Source of the DNA: Janthinobacterium sp. 1_2014MBL_MicDiv
Lineage (GTDB): Bacteria > Pseudomonadota > Gammaproteobacteria > Burkholderiales > Burkholderiaceae_D
Assembly (NCBI RefSeq): GCF_001865675.1
Contig: NZ_CP011319.1
Span: forward strand, 4,960,001-5,024,000
Reading direction: 5' to 3'
DNA length: 64,000 nt
Numbering within the stretch: the stretch's first letter is position 1; each line of letters starts with the position of its first letter. A model generated the notes under the pieces. The model did not search any database. It was given only the letters and a program-made list of their open reading frames with translations, and was not told where the DNA came from. Below are positions 52,088 to 60,258 of the stretch, piece by piece. A program made the position numbers and the translations under genes.

Positions 52088-53578
52088 TCAATCGTCCTTG
52101 GCGCCGTCGATGCCCAGTTCCGAGATCTTGCGCGTGATGGTGTTGCGGCCGATGCCCAGGCGCACGGCGGCGTCGTTCTTGCGCCCATGCGTATGCTTGA
52201 GCGCCGTCTTGATCAGGGCCGACTCGAATTGCCGTCCCAGCACGGCCATGACCTCCTGCTGCCCCGCGCCCAGCATGCCGGCCGCCTGCAGTTCCAGCAA
52301 GCCGATCCAGCCCGGCGGCGCGCCATTGGCGGGCGCGGCGGCCTCGAACACCTGGCCGCCATGCGCATGGGCCACGGCCGGTGCCGCGCCTTCGCCCGAG
52401 ACGACGCTGGCGGCGCCATCGCCCTGCCCCTGCGTCAATTCCAGCGGCAAATCCTTGATTTCCACCGTCTGGCCCGGCGCCATGACGGTGATCCAGTTGC
52501 ACAGGTTTTCCAGCTGGCGCACATTGCCGGGCAAATCTAGGCTGCTGAGAAACTGCATGGTCGGTTCGCTCATGCGCTTGGCTTCCACGCCCAGCTGGCG
52601 CGCACTTTGCACCAGGAAGTGGCGCACCAGGATGGGGATATCCTCGCGCCGCTCCCTCAAACTGGGCAGGCGCAGGCGGATCACGTTCAGGCGGTGATAC
52701 AAGTCTTCGCGGAACAGGCCGTCGCGCACGCGCTGCTCGAGGTTCTGGTGCGTGGCCGTGATCACGCGCACATTGGCTTTCATGGGCTGGTGCCCGCCGA
52801 CGCGATAGAAATGGCCGTCGGACAGCACGCGCAAGAGCCGCGTCTGCAGGTCGAACGGCATGTCGCCGATCTCGTCGAGGAACAGGGTGCCGTTCTCGGC
52901 TTGCTCGAAGCGGCCCCGGCGGGTCGTCTGCGCGCCCGTAAAGGCGCCCCGTTCATGGCCGAACAGTTCCGATTCCAGCAAATCCTTGGGAATCGCCGCC
53001 GTGTTGAGGGCGATGAAGGGCTGCGCCGCGCGCGGACTGTGCTTGTGCAGCGCGCGCGCCACCAGTTCCTTGCCGGAACCGGATTCGCCCGTGATGAGCA
53101 CCGTCACGTTCGATTGCGACAGGCGGCCGATGGCGCGGAAGACTTCCTGCATGGCCGGCGCCTGGCCGAGGATTTCCGGCGTTTCCGACGGCCCCGATTC
53201 GACGCTCGTCTCGCGCAGGCTCTCTTCCAGCGCGCGGCGGATCAGTTCGACGGCCTTGTCGATGTCGAAGGGCTTGGCCAGGTATTCGAAGGCGCCGCCC
53301 TGGAAGGCCGCGACGGCCGAATCGAGGTCGGAAAAGGCCGTGATGATGATGACAGGCAAGCCGGGAAAGCGCGACTTGACCGTCTGCAGCAATTCCAGGC
53401 CGGACGCGCCCGGCATGCGGATGTCGGACACGAGCACTTGCGGCGTGTCCAGTTCCAGCGCGGCGATGGCGTCACGCGCATTGGCAAAACTCTTGGTGGC
53501 GAGATTTTCCCGCGCCAGGGCTTTTTCCAGCACCCAGCGGATTGATTCGTCGTCGTCAACTATCCAGATTGGCTTCAT
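52088..53578 (-). CDS. ntrC: Nitrogen regulation response regulator NtrC (NR(I))
   Basis: NtrC, phosphorylated by NtrB, activates sigma-54 promoters in nitrogen limitation. The 496-residue protein has a receiver domain (acid pocket VDDDES, phospho-Asp52 in VSDIRMPG, Lys in AKPFD), an AAA+ domain (Walker A GESGSGKE about 167, sigma-54 contact loop ERGAFTGAQ about 213, Walker B GTLFLDEIGDMP) and a C-terminal Fis-type helix-turn-helix (ALKHTHGRKNDAAVRLGIGR, then NTITRKISELGI). All functional motifs are intact. It is last in the DUF4124-ntrB-ntrC run, 48 bases after ntrB. Confidence 0.97.
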   Translation of the reverse strand: MKPIWIVDDDESIRWVLEKALARENLATKSFANARDAIAALELDTPQVLVSDIRMPGASGLELLQTVKSRFPGLPVIIITAFSDLDSAVAAFQGGAFEYLAKPFDIDKAVELIRRALEESLRETSVESGPSETPEILGQAPAMQEVFRAIGRLSQSNVTVLITGESGSGKELVARALHKHSPRAAQPFIALNTAAIPKDLLESELFGHERGAFTGAQTTRRGRFEQAENGTLFLDEIGDMPFDLQTRLLRVLSDGHFYRVGGHQPMKANVRVITATHQNLEQRVRDGLFREDLYHRLNVIRLRLPSLRERREDIPILVRHFLVQSARQLGVEAKRMSEPTMQFLSSLDLPGNVRQLENLCNWITVMAPGQTVEIKDLPLELTQGQGDGAASVVSGEGAAPAVAHAHGGQVFEAAAPANGAPPGWIGLLELQAAGMLGAGQQEVMAVLGRQFESALIKTALKHTHGRKNDAAVRLGIGRNTITRKISELGIDGAKDD

Positions 53579-53626
53579 TAGTGTGTGCGTCCCGCAATGG
53601 ATTTCATGGGTGGGATACGCCCCCGC

Positions 53627-54715
53627 TTATGGCAAGGGCAGAACGATCCTGAAATCGGTGTATCCAGGCCGGCTTTCGCACTCGATCACGCCCAGGTGCT
53701 GCTGCACGAAGGTTTGCGCCAAGGTCAGTCCCAAACCGCTGCCGCCTTCCCTGCCCGACACCAGCGGGTAGAAAATCCGGTCGCGGATCTGGGGTGCGAT
53801 GCCCGGTCCATTGTCAATGATATGCAAGTCTAATGCCAGGTTGTAGCGGACCTTGGCCAGGGTCACCTGGCGCGCCACGCGCGTCTTGAAAATCAGTTCC
53901 GCATCGCCCGCCTCGATGCGCTCGGCCAGCGCCTGCGCCGCGTTGTGCGCGATGTTGAGCACGGTCTGTATCAATTGTTCCTTGTCGCCGCGGAACTCGG
54001 GGATCGAGGCGTCGTAATCGCGCGAAATGGTCAGGCCGCTGGGAAACTCGGCCAGGATCAGGCTGCGCACGCGCTCGCACACTTCGTGGATATTCACGTC
54101 GCCGACGATGTGCGGGCGGCGGTGCGGCGCCAGCAGGCGATCGACCAGGGTCTGCAGGCGGTCCGCTTCCTTGATGATGACCTGCGTGTATTCGCGCAGC
54201 TCGCTCAGGTGCAGGGCCGGCAATTCCAGCTCCAGCAGCTGCGCCGCGCCGCGGATGCCGCCCAGCGGGTTCTTGATTTCATGCGCCAGGTTGCGGATCA
54301 GCTCCTTGTTGACCTGGCTCTGGTCGAGGATGCGTTCCTCGCGGTCGAGTTTGAGTTGCTGCACGTTTTCGCGCAGCTCGATCAGCACGCTGTCGGGCGG
54401 CGCGTCGAGCGCGCTGATGATGCTGTGCACGCGCAGCGGTTCGCGCCCCAGGCGTTCCAGGCTCAAGTCCTGGCGCAAGTCGGAAAACTTGTGCTCGAGC
54501 GCCTGCGCGCAGATGCCGGCCAGCTCGTCGGGATTGAGGAACAGGGCCGTCAGCTTTTGCCGCGACAGGGCTTTCAGCGAGCTTTCCAGCAGGTTTTCCG
54601 CCGCCGCGTTGGCATAGCCGATGCGGCCGTCGCCGTCGAGCAGGATCACGGCTGACGCGAGCAGATCGAGGCCGGCCAGGTGGGCCGGGCGGCTGGAGTG
54701 GGTGTCTGTAGTCAT
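53627..54715 (-). CDS. ntrB: Nitrogen regulation sensor kinase NtrB (NR(II))
   Basis: NtrB phosphorylates or dephosphorylates NtrC under control of PII. The 362-residue soluble protein has an N-terminal PAS domain (GLDLLASAVILLDGDGRIGY), the H box NLAHEIKNPLGGIRGAAQLL with His145, N box TVLNIAHNAAQAL, G1 IIDNGPGIAP, F box FYPLVSGREGGSGLGL and no transmembrane segment. Length matches E. coli GlnL (349). It begins 7 bases after the DUF4124 gene, so they are probably co-transcribed. The symbol glnL is also used. Confidence 0.96.
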   Translation of the reverse strand: MTTDTHSSRPAHLAGLDLLASAVILLDGDGRIGYANAAAENLLESSLKALSRQKLTALFLNPDELAGICAQALEHKFSDLRQDLSLERLGREPLRVHSIISALDAPPDSVLIELRENVQQLKLDREERILDQSQVNKELIRNLAHEIKNPLGGIRGAAQLLELELPALHLSELREYTQVIIKEADRLQTLVDRLLAPHRRPHIVGDVNIHEVCERVRSLILAEFPSGLTISRDYDASIPEFRGDKEQLIQTVLNIAHNAAQALAERIEAGDAELIFKTRVARQVTLAKVRYNLALDLHIIDNGPGIAPQIRDRIFYPLVSGREGGSGLGLTLAQTFVQQHLGVIECESRPGYTDFRIVLPLP

Positions 54716-54722
54716 CGTCTCG

Positions 54723-55235
54723 TCATCGGATATTCGCGATCTCGCGTTTCAGGGCCTCGACGTTCTGCTGTGTCCGGCTAATGTTGTCCTTCAGTTGCGC
54801 CACCCGCTCCTGGTACTTGGCATAGTTGCGCTCATTGCCCTGGCGTTCCGGCTGGCCCTCGTTGAATTCCAGGCGCTGCGCCGCCAGTTTCTGCTCTTCG
54901 CTGCGTAATTCATCCTGCAAGATCTGGCGCCGGTCCAGGTCGCGCGCGCGCTGCTCGGCGCCATCGACCCGGGGAAACGCGCCGGCGGCGGGCGCCGGCG
55001 TGCCTGCCGCCTGGGTACTGGGTCGCGCGGGCGCGCCCGACGGGGGCGGCGTCTTGCGCGCCGGCGGCGCCGTGATGGCGCCCGGTAAATCGAGCAGCTG
55101 GCAACTGGCGTTGCGCCGCATATCCGTCAATTCCTTGTGGCCCTGGGCATCCGTGCACAGGAAAATCTGCCCATGCGCCTGGGCCGCGGCGCCCAGCAAT
55201 CCGGCCATCAACGCCATTCTGTAATGCTTAGTCAA
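54723..55235 (-). CDS. DUF4124 periplasmic protein, TTG start
   Basis: A 170-residue secreted protein. The signal peptide (MTKHYRMALMAGLLGAAAQA) is followed by a DUF4124 domain (HGQIFLCTDAQGHKELTDMR), a Pro/Ala-rich linker and a C-terminal coiled coil (about 105-168, many Glu/Gln/Arg). The chosen start is TTG at 55233-55235 with AGGAG at a good distance; the next ATG (codon 7) has no ribosome site and would shorten the signal peptide. This gene is often found between glnA and ntrB in betaproteobacteria. Its function is unknown. Confidence 0.85.
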   Translation of the reverse strand: MTKHYRMALMAGLLGAAAQAHGQIFLCTDAQGHKELTDMRRNASCQLLDLPGAITAPPARKTPPPSGAPARPSTQAAGTPAPAAGAFPRVDGAEQRARDLDRRQILQDELRSEEQKLAAQRLEFNEGQPERQGNERNYAKYQERVAQLKDNISRTQQNVEALKREIANIR

Positions 55236-55306
55236 TCTCTACTCCTGTCAGCTTGCATCGCATCGATGCTGGGCTGAATATACAACATCACACTGGCGCG
55301 CCGGAT

Positions 55307-55348
55307 AAAAAAACGCGGGCAAGACCATCGCCTCACCCGCGTTTTTTA
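55307..55348. terminator. Terminator between glnA and the DUF4124-ntrBC genes
   Basis: AACGCGGG (55312-55319) pairs with CCCGCGTT (55336-55343) around a sixteen-base loop, with A and T runs on both sides. On the minus strand it lies 38 bases after glnA, so ntrBC is at least partly transcribed separately. Confidence 0.85.
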
Positions 55349-55380
55349 TTCACTACCGGCAAGTTGCCGGCATGGCGCCA

Positions 55381-56796
55381 TTACAGCGAGTAGTACATGT
55401 CGAACTCGGCAGGATGCGTGGTCATGCGCATGCGCTGTACGTCCTGCATTTTCAGTTCCAGGTAGGCATCGATCATCGAATCGCTGAAGACACCGCCACG
55501 GGTCAGGAACTCGCGGTCCTTGTCCAGGGCTTCCAGCGCTTCTTCCAGCGAGGCGCAAACGGTAGGGATCAGTGCATCTTCCTCTGGCGGCAGATGGTAC
55601 AGATCTTTCGATGCGGCTTCGCCCGGATGGATCTTGTTGGCAACGCCGTCCAGGCCAGCCATCAGCAGTGCGGCGAAGCACAGGTACGGGTTCGCCAGTG
55701 GATCCGGGAAACGCGCTTCCACGCGACGGCCTTTTGGATTGGCCACGTGCGGGATACGGATCGAGGCGGAACGGTTTTTCGCCGAGTACGCCAGTTTCAC
55801 CGGTGCTTCGTAGCCTGGTACCAGGCGCTTGTACGAGTTGGTGCCCGGATTGGTGATCGCGTTCAGTGCCTTGGCGTGCTTGATGATGCCGCCGATGTAG
55901 TACAGGGCGAAATCGGACAGGCCGGCATAGCCGTCACCGGCGAACAGGTTCTTGCCATCTTTCCATACGGATTGATGCACGTGCATGCCCGAGCCGTTGT
56001 CGCCAACGATAGGTTTCGGCATGAAGGTGGCGGTCTTGCCATAGCTGTGCGCCACGTTCCACACCACGTATTTCAGGTTTTGCGTCCAGTCGGCGCGCTC
56101 GACCAGGGTCGAGAACTTGGTGCCGATTTCATTCTGGCCCGCGCCAGCGACTTCGTGATGATGTACCTCAACCGGGATGCCCAGCGATTCCAGGATCAGG
56201 CACATTTCCGAACGCATGTCCTGGAAGCTGTCCACTGGCGGCACGGGGAAGTAGCCGCCCTTGACGGTAGGACGGTGGCCGCTGTTGCCGCCTTCGATGT
56301 CCTTGCCGGTCGACCACGAACCTTCGTCCGAACCGATCTTGACGAAGCAGCCCGACATGTCGATCTTCCAGCGCACGCTGTCGAAGATGAAGAATTCCGG
56401 CTCAGGGCCGAAGTAGGCGGTGTCGCCCATGCCCGACGATTTCAGGTAGGCTTCGGCGCGTTTCGCGATCGAGCGCGGGTCGCGGTCGTAGCCCTTGCCG
56501 TCCGACGGTTCGATCACGTCGCACTGCATGAACAGCGTCGTTTCTTCCATGAACGGGTCGATATTGGCGGTGTTTGGATCCGGCAGCAAGATCATGTCGG
56601 ACGCTTCAATGCCTTTCCAGCCAGCGATCGAGGAGCCGTCGAAGGCATGGCCCGATTCGAATTTGTCCATGTCGAAGTGCGACACGGGAACCGTCACGTG
56701 CTGCTCTTTACCACGGGTATCGGCAAAGCGGAAATCAACGAATTTGACTTCGTTCTCTTCTACCATCTTCAAGACTTCTGCGGCTGTCATTGCCAT
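55381..56796 (-). CDS. glnA: Glutamine synthetase, type I
   Basis: GlnA makes glutamine from glutamate, ammonia and ATP; it is the entry point of nitrogen. The 471-residue protein has the N-terminal VKFVDFRFADTRGKEQHVTV, the metal-site FNGSS-type HAFDGSSIAGWKGIEASDM, the ATP motif KPIVGDNGSGMHVHQSVWKD and the adenylylation site KDLYHLPPEE with Tyr400, the target of GlnE encoded at 34.5 kb. AGGAG precedes the ATG. The upstream region contains a sigma-54 element and NtrC-type sites, and a terminator follows. Confidence 0.98.
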   Translation of the reverse strand: MAMTAAEVLKMVEENEVKFVDFRFADTRGKEQHVTVPVSHFDMDKFESGHAFDGSSIAGWKGIEASDMILLPDPNTANIDPFMEETTLFMQCDVIEPSDGKGYDRDPRSIAKRAEAYLKSSGMGDTAYFGPEPEFFIFDSVRWKIDMSGCFVKIGSDEGSWSTGKDIEGGNSGHRPTVKGGYFPVPPVDSFQDMRSEMCLILESLGIPVEVHHHEVAGAGQNEIGTKFSTLVERADWTQNLKYVVWNVAHSYGKTATFMPKPIVGDNGSGMHVHQSVWKDGKNLFAGDGYAGLSDFALYYIGGIIKHAKALNAITNPGTNSYKRLVPGYEAPVKLAYSAKNRSASIRIPHVANPKGRRVEARFPDPLANPYLCFAALLMAGLDGVANKIHPGEAASKDLYHLPPEEDALIPTVCASLEEALEALDKDREFLTRGGVFSDSMIDAYLELKMQDVQRMRMTTHPAEFDMYYSL

Positions 56797-56895
56797 GCGT
56801 ATCTCCTAAATGAATGTGGGGTGAGCCGACCTTAATGCGTCCGGGCTGATGAAGCGAAGCAAACATTGCGTGCCACCAAAACTCATAGGGATCAT

Positions 56896-56911
56896 AGCAG
56901 ATTCCATGCCA
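56896..56911 (-). promoter_or_regulatory. Sigma-54 promoter of glnA
   Basis: TGGCATGGAATCTGCT on the minus strand matches TGGCACG-N4-TTGCW with two mismatches and exact GG-N10-GC spacing. The start near 56886 gives a 90-base leader. A perfect 14-base palindrome, CCAGGAGCTCCTGG (56915-56928), lies directly upstream. Confidence 0.7.
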
Positions 56912-57010
56912 GCTCCAGGAGCTCCTGGGTGTCGGCGGCAAAATCGCTGTCATCCCAGTGAAAGTTTTCATGGCGGCGATTTCCACGCAAGAACAGCCGC
57001 ACATCAGGAA

Positions 57011-57027
57011 TGCACTATACAAGTGCG
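57011..57027. promoter_or_regulatory. NtrC-type site proximal to glnA
   Basis: TGCACTATACAAGTGCG keeps the GCAC/GTGC half-sites at NtrC spacing. It is centred about 133 bases upstream of the predicted sigma-54 start. Confidence 0.6.
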
Positions 57028-57039
57028 AAAAACTAATAA

Positions 57040-57056
57040 CGCACCATTATCGTGCA
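57040..57056. promoter_or_regulatory. NtrC-type site distal to glnA
   Basis: CGCACCATTATCGTGCA keeps GCACCA and GTGCA, close to the consensus TGCACCA-N3-TGGTGCA. It is 29 bases (about three helical turns) from the proximal site, like the paired enhancer sites of enterobacterial glnA. A weaker third match lies at 57079-57095. Confidence 0.65.
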
Positions 57057-57181
57057 TTTCCTTGCTTTTTTGAGAAAATGCCTCTTTATGGTGCGACGCG
57101 CATGCACCGCGTATTCCCGTTTGCGGGGCGCCGGTGGCGCACTATAATCGTTCATACCATTCCACCTTCATCGAGGACGCC

Positions 57182-57643
57182 ATGACCACCGCCGCCGACA
57201 TCCTGAGCACCGCCCGCAGCCGCGCCAATGAGGGTACGCCGTACGCCGGCGCCGTGACGCCGCAGGAAGCGTATGAATTGCTGCAACTCGATGCCAGCGT
57301 CAAGCTGATCGACGTGCGCACCAATGCCGAGCGCGACTGGGTCGGCCGGGTCGACATCGCCGATACCCAGCATGGTGCGGTGCAATGGGCCACTTATCCG
57401 GGCGGCGTGCCCAATCCCGACTTTCTCGCGCAACTGGCTGCCCAGGCCGGCAAAGACGAAGTACTGCTGTTCCTGTGCCGCTCCGGCGTGCGCTCGCGCC
57501 ATGCGGCCAAGCTGGCCACCGAACACGGCTATGCGAATTGCTTCGACATCCTCGAAGGCTTCGAGGGCGACAAGGATGCCGACGGCCACCGCAAACAGAT
57601 CGGTGGCTGGTGCAAGGCGGGCTTGCCGTGGCTGGGCGCCTGA
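57182..57643 (+). CDS. Single-domain rhodanese (sulfurtransferase)
   Basis: A 153-residue cytoplasmic protein made of one rhodanese domain: TPQEAYELLQ, IDVRTNAERDWVG and the catalytic loop LFLCRSGVRSR with Cys99. The CRSGxRS loop fits thiosulfate sulfurtransferases of the PspE/GlpE size class, though it is longer by about 45 residues. The C-terminus ends GGWCKAGLPWLG, with a further Cys. The ATG at 57182 has GAGGA six bases upstream. It diverges from glnA; partners unknown. Confidence 0.88.
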   Translation: MTTAADILSTARSRANEGTPYAGAVTPQEAYELLQLDASVKLIDVRTNAERDWVGRVDIADTQHGAVQWATYPGGVPNPDFLAQLAAQAGKDEVLLFLCRSGVRSRHAAKLATEHGYANCFDILEGFEGDKDADGHRKQIGGWCKAGLPWLGA

Positions 57644-57719
57644 GGTTTTAACGGTGCGGCTATTGCTCGGGCCTGACGGCGCGCTCCGGCGCTAAGCAGG
57701 AAACGCCCGCATCCAGCGC

Positions 57720-59099
57720 TCAGGCCGGCTCGCCCGCCTCCGCCGCGGCGGTCGGATGCTCGCCCATCAGGGTTTGAATCCGCTTGCGCACGAAATTGAT
57801 GTGGCTGCGCAAGCCGTACAGGCCGTCCGCAAACGACAGCGGGATCGAAATCTGGTTGACCATTTCCTCGATCTGGTCGAGCCGCGTCAATTGCTCCGCA
57901 TACACTGCAGCACGCCTATCTTCCGGCACGTCTTCCAGCGCCTGCTCGACCGTGCGCAGCTGGCCATACCAGCGGTACACGCGCGAGCGGATGCGCCACA
58001 CATACAGCGGCGGCACGACGCGCGACAGGGGCAGGATCAGCGCGCCCAGCGCCACCACCAGCACCCACATGCGGTCGAAGAAATTGGCCAGCCAGAAACT
58101 CATATAGCGCTGCAGCACGGGCGCGCCATCCTTGTAGAATTTCAGCGCTTCCGGCGCGACGGGAATTTCCGTGTAGCGCGCGGACGGGAACTGCCCCTGC
58201 TGCTGGAACCAGCCCGTGCCGCCGTGGATGCCGGCCGCCGCCTGCACGAACAGGTCGATCAGGGCCGGATGCAAGTCTTCGCGCGCCACCAGCGTGGCGG
58301 TCGGCGCGATCAGGTGATAATCCTGCGCGGGAATGTTCTGCCCCAGGTCGACGATGCCACGCGGCAAGATGACGTGGGTCAGAAAGGGCAGGCGCCGCGT
58401 GTACGCCTCGGCTTGCGAAAAATCAAACAGCTTGATGCCCGGCGTTTGCAGCAGCATCTGGATCAGCGGCGCTTCCGGCGCCGAGCTGAACACGAGGCCG
58501 TCGATGCGCCCTTCCAGCAGCTCCACCGTGGCGGGCGTGTTTTGCAGGTCGCTTACCGTCAGCTCCGTTGCTTCTACGCCATTTACGGACAGCAATTGAC
58601 GGAACAGGCTGGGCACGCCCGTGCCCTCCGGCCCCAGGTTGATCTTCATGCCTTTCAGTTGCGTCAGCTCCGTGACGGCCTTGTCTTCGCGCATGAACAG
58701 CCACACGGGTTCCGTAAACAGGCTGCCCAGCGAAATCAGGCCATGCCGTTCGGCATCGGCGTGCTCCGTCGAGCCGCTTTGCACGAAGGCGATATCGGTC
58801 TTGCCGCCATTTAAGCGCTGCAGGTTTTCCTGCGAGCCCAGCGATGGCTGCAGGGTCACCTTGATGCCGTGCTTGGCCAGGGTGGCCGCGTATTTCTTGC
58901 CGAATTCTTCATAGGCGCTATTGTCCTGCCCCGTCGACAGGCTGACCTGACGCGGCGGCGCCGGATCGACCAGCCAGTACGCCAGCGCGCAGACGGCGCC
59001 GATCAGCAGCAGGGTGGGGCCGGCGGTGGCGAGGAAATCGCGCACGGAAAAGCGGCTGAACGCGAGGATTTTGGACATGTGGTGGCGCATAGGTTTCAT
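57720..59099 (-). CDS. TAXI-family solute-binding protein anchored in the membrane, no permease nearby
   Basis: A 459-residue protein of the TAXI (TRAP-associated extracytoplasmic immunogenic) group. An uncleaved-looking N-terminal helix (about 26-46, GPTLLLIGAVCALAYWL) precedes the binding fold (about 50-330: VSLSTGQDNSAYEEFGKKYA, DIAFVQSG, LGPEGTGVPSLFRQLL, LLEGRIDGLVFSS). Unusually, a second helix (344-363, MWVLVVALGALILPLSRVVP) and a cytoplasmic helical tail of about 95 residues follow. Ordinary TAXI proteins are about 320 residues and freely periplasmic. No TRAP permease gene is adjacent, so the role may be sensing or scaffolding rather than transport (inference). Confidence 0.8.
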   Translation of the reverse strand: MKPMRHHMSKILAFSRFSVRDFLATAGPTLLLIGAVCALAYWLVDPAPPRQVSLSTGQDNSAYEEFGKKYAATLAKHGIKVTLQPSLGSQENLQRLNGGKTDIAFVQSGSTEHADAERHGLISLGSLFTEPVWLFMREDKAVTELTQLKGMKINLGPEGTGVPSLFRQLLSVNGVEATELTVSDLQNTPATVELLEGRIDGLVFSSAPEAPLIQMLLQTPGIKLFDFSQAEAYTRRLPFLTHVILPRGIVDLGQNIPAQDYHLIAPTATLVAREDLHPALIDLFVQAAAGIHGGTGWFQQQGQFPSARYTEIPVAPEALKFYKDGAPVLQRYMSFWLANFFDRMWVLVVALGALILPLSRVVPPLYVWRIRSRVYRWYGQLRTVEQALEDVPEDRRAAVYAEQLTRLDQIEEMVNQISIPLSFADGLYGLRSHINFVRKRIQTLMGEHPTAAAEAGEPA

Positions 59100-59207
59100 G
59101 GGTGGCTACGATGCCAAGAAAACCGCAACTATGCAAGGCATCTCTCGCGCGCGGCGTGGCCAATTCGGCTACAGTGCTGGATCAACCACTTGCCGCGGGA
59201 GCCCTGC

Positions 59208-59813
59208 ATGCTGAAAATTCTTGGAAAAGCCGCCTCGATCAACGTCCGCAAAGTCCTGTGGACGTGCGAGGAACTCGATCTGCCGTACGAACGCGAAGAC
59301 TGGGGCAGCGGCTTTCGCGCCACCGACGACCCCGCCTTCCTGGCCCTGAACCCGAACGCCATGGTGCCCGTGCTGCTCGATGGCGACCTGGTGCTGTGGG
59401 AATCGAACACGATTTGCCGCTACCTGTGCGCGCAGGCGGGCCGCGACGACTTGTTGCCAAGCAGCCCCCGTGCCCGCGCGGAAGTGGAAAAATGGATGGA
59501 TTGGCAGATGGGCGATTTGAACAACAGCTGGCGCTACGCCTTCATGTCGCTGGTGCGCCACAGCCCGGCGCACCAGGATGCCGCGCAACTGGCGGCCGGT
59601 ATTGCCGGATGGAACAAGATGATGGGCATCCTCGAGCAGCAGTTGCAGCGCACGGGCGCCTTCGTGTGCGGCGAAGCGTTTACCGTGGCCGATATCGTGC
59701 TGGGCCTGTCCGTCAAGCGCTGGCTGATGGCGCCGCTGCAGCGTCCCGACTACCGCGCCATCGCCGCCTATCATGCGCGCCTGGCGGACAAGACCGCCGT
59801 GTTTGCCGGCTAA
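59208..59813 (+). CDS. Glutathione S-transferase
   Basis: A 201-residue cytosolic GST. The thioredoxin-like N-terminal domain has MLKILGKAASINVRKVLWTC (catalytic Ser/Asn region near residues 10-12), NPNAMVPVLLDGDLVLWESN with the cis-Pro and the ESN glutathione contact; the C-terminal helical domain has the GEAFTVADIVLGLSVKRW N-capping motif. GGGAG is upstream of the ATG. Its stop overlaps that of the convergent next gene by four bases. Substrate unknown; the class resembles the beta/theta-like bacterial GSTs. Confidence 0.9.
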   Translation: MLKILGKAASINVRKVLWTCEELDLPYEREDWGSGFRATDDPAFLALNPNAMVPVLLDGDLVLWESNTICRYLCAQAGRDDLLPSSPRARAEVEKWMDWQMGDLNNSWRYAFMSLVRHSPAHQDAAQLAAGIAGWNKMMGILEQQLQRTGAFVCGEAFTVADIVLGLSVKRWLMAPLQRPDYRAIAAYHARLADKTAVFAG

Positions 59814-60190
59814 TCGAGTTCCACTGCTTCGACCGTGCCGCCGATGACATAGCAATCGCCATCGCGGCGCACCTCGTCCAGGGTCGCAGGCTCGTCGTGC
59901 GCATACGTGCCGTCGACATCGACGCACCACAGGTCGCCAAAGCGCAGCAGCTTCACGCCGCAGCAGATGCGGTTGATGAAGTTGCCCGGCGTCTTCAGCG
60001 CCACTTCCTCCACCTCGCCCACCGTGATGGCCACCCGGCGCCAGACATTGCCTACCAGCACATGATTTCTCGCGTGCAAGACGATACGCACGGACAGCAC
60101 GCCGCGAGGTTGATACAGCTGCTCGATCGATACCAGCGAGCCATCGTCGAAACGGTGGTATTGCTCAAAAATCTGTTGCGTCCTGTCCAT
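59810..60190 (-). CDS. Conserved-looking protein of unknown function
   Basis: A 126-residue protein that I do not recognise. It begins MDRTQQIFEQYHRFDDGSLV and is rich in beta-strand patterns (VLSVRIVLHARNHVLVGNVW), with two adjacent cysteines (INRICCGVKLLRF) and an acidic end. It has neither a signal peptide nor a membrane segment. AAAGGAACG directly before the ATG at 60188-60190 is a strong ribosome site, and the codon use is normal, so it is likely real. The stop overlaps the GST stop tail to tail (CTAA). It precedes a terminator of the penicillin-binding protein gene, so it is transcribed on its own. Confidence 0.72.
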   Translation of the reverse strand: MDRTQQIFEQYHRFDDGSLVSIEQLYQPRGVLSVRIVLHARNHVLVGNVWRRVAITVGEVEEVALKTPGNFINRICCGVKLLRFGDLWCVDVDGTYAHDEPATLDEVRRDGDCYVIGGTVEAVELD

Positions 60191-60208
60191 CGTTCCTTTC
60201 TTCTCCAC

Positions 60209-60234
60209 AAAAAAAACCGGCCTGTCGAGGCCGG
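60209..60234 (-). terminator. Terminator after the GT51/transpeptidase gene
   Basis: On the minus strand CCGGCCT/AGGCCGG with loop CGAC (60217-60234) is followed by eight T (60209-60216). Confidence 0.9.
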
Positions 60235-60258
60235 CTTTCATCATACAAGCGCGCCCGC

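Noticed and set aside
56858..56875. Second sigma-54-like match (TGGCACG followed by TTTGCTT) before glnA
   Set aside because: The GG and GC doublets are two bases too far apart for a sigma-54 promoter.
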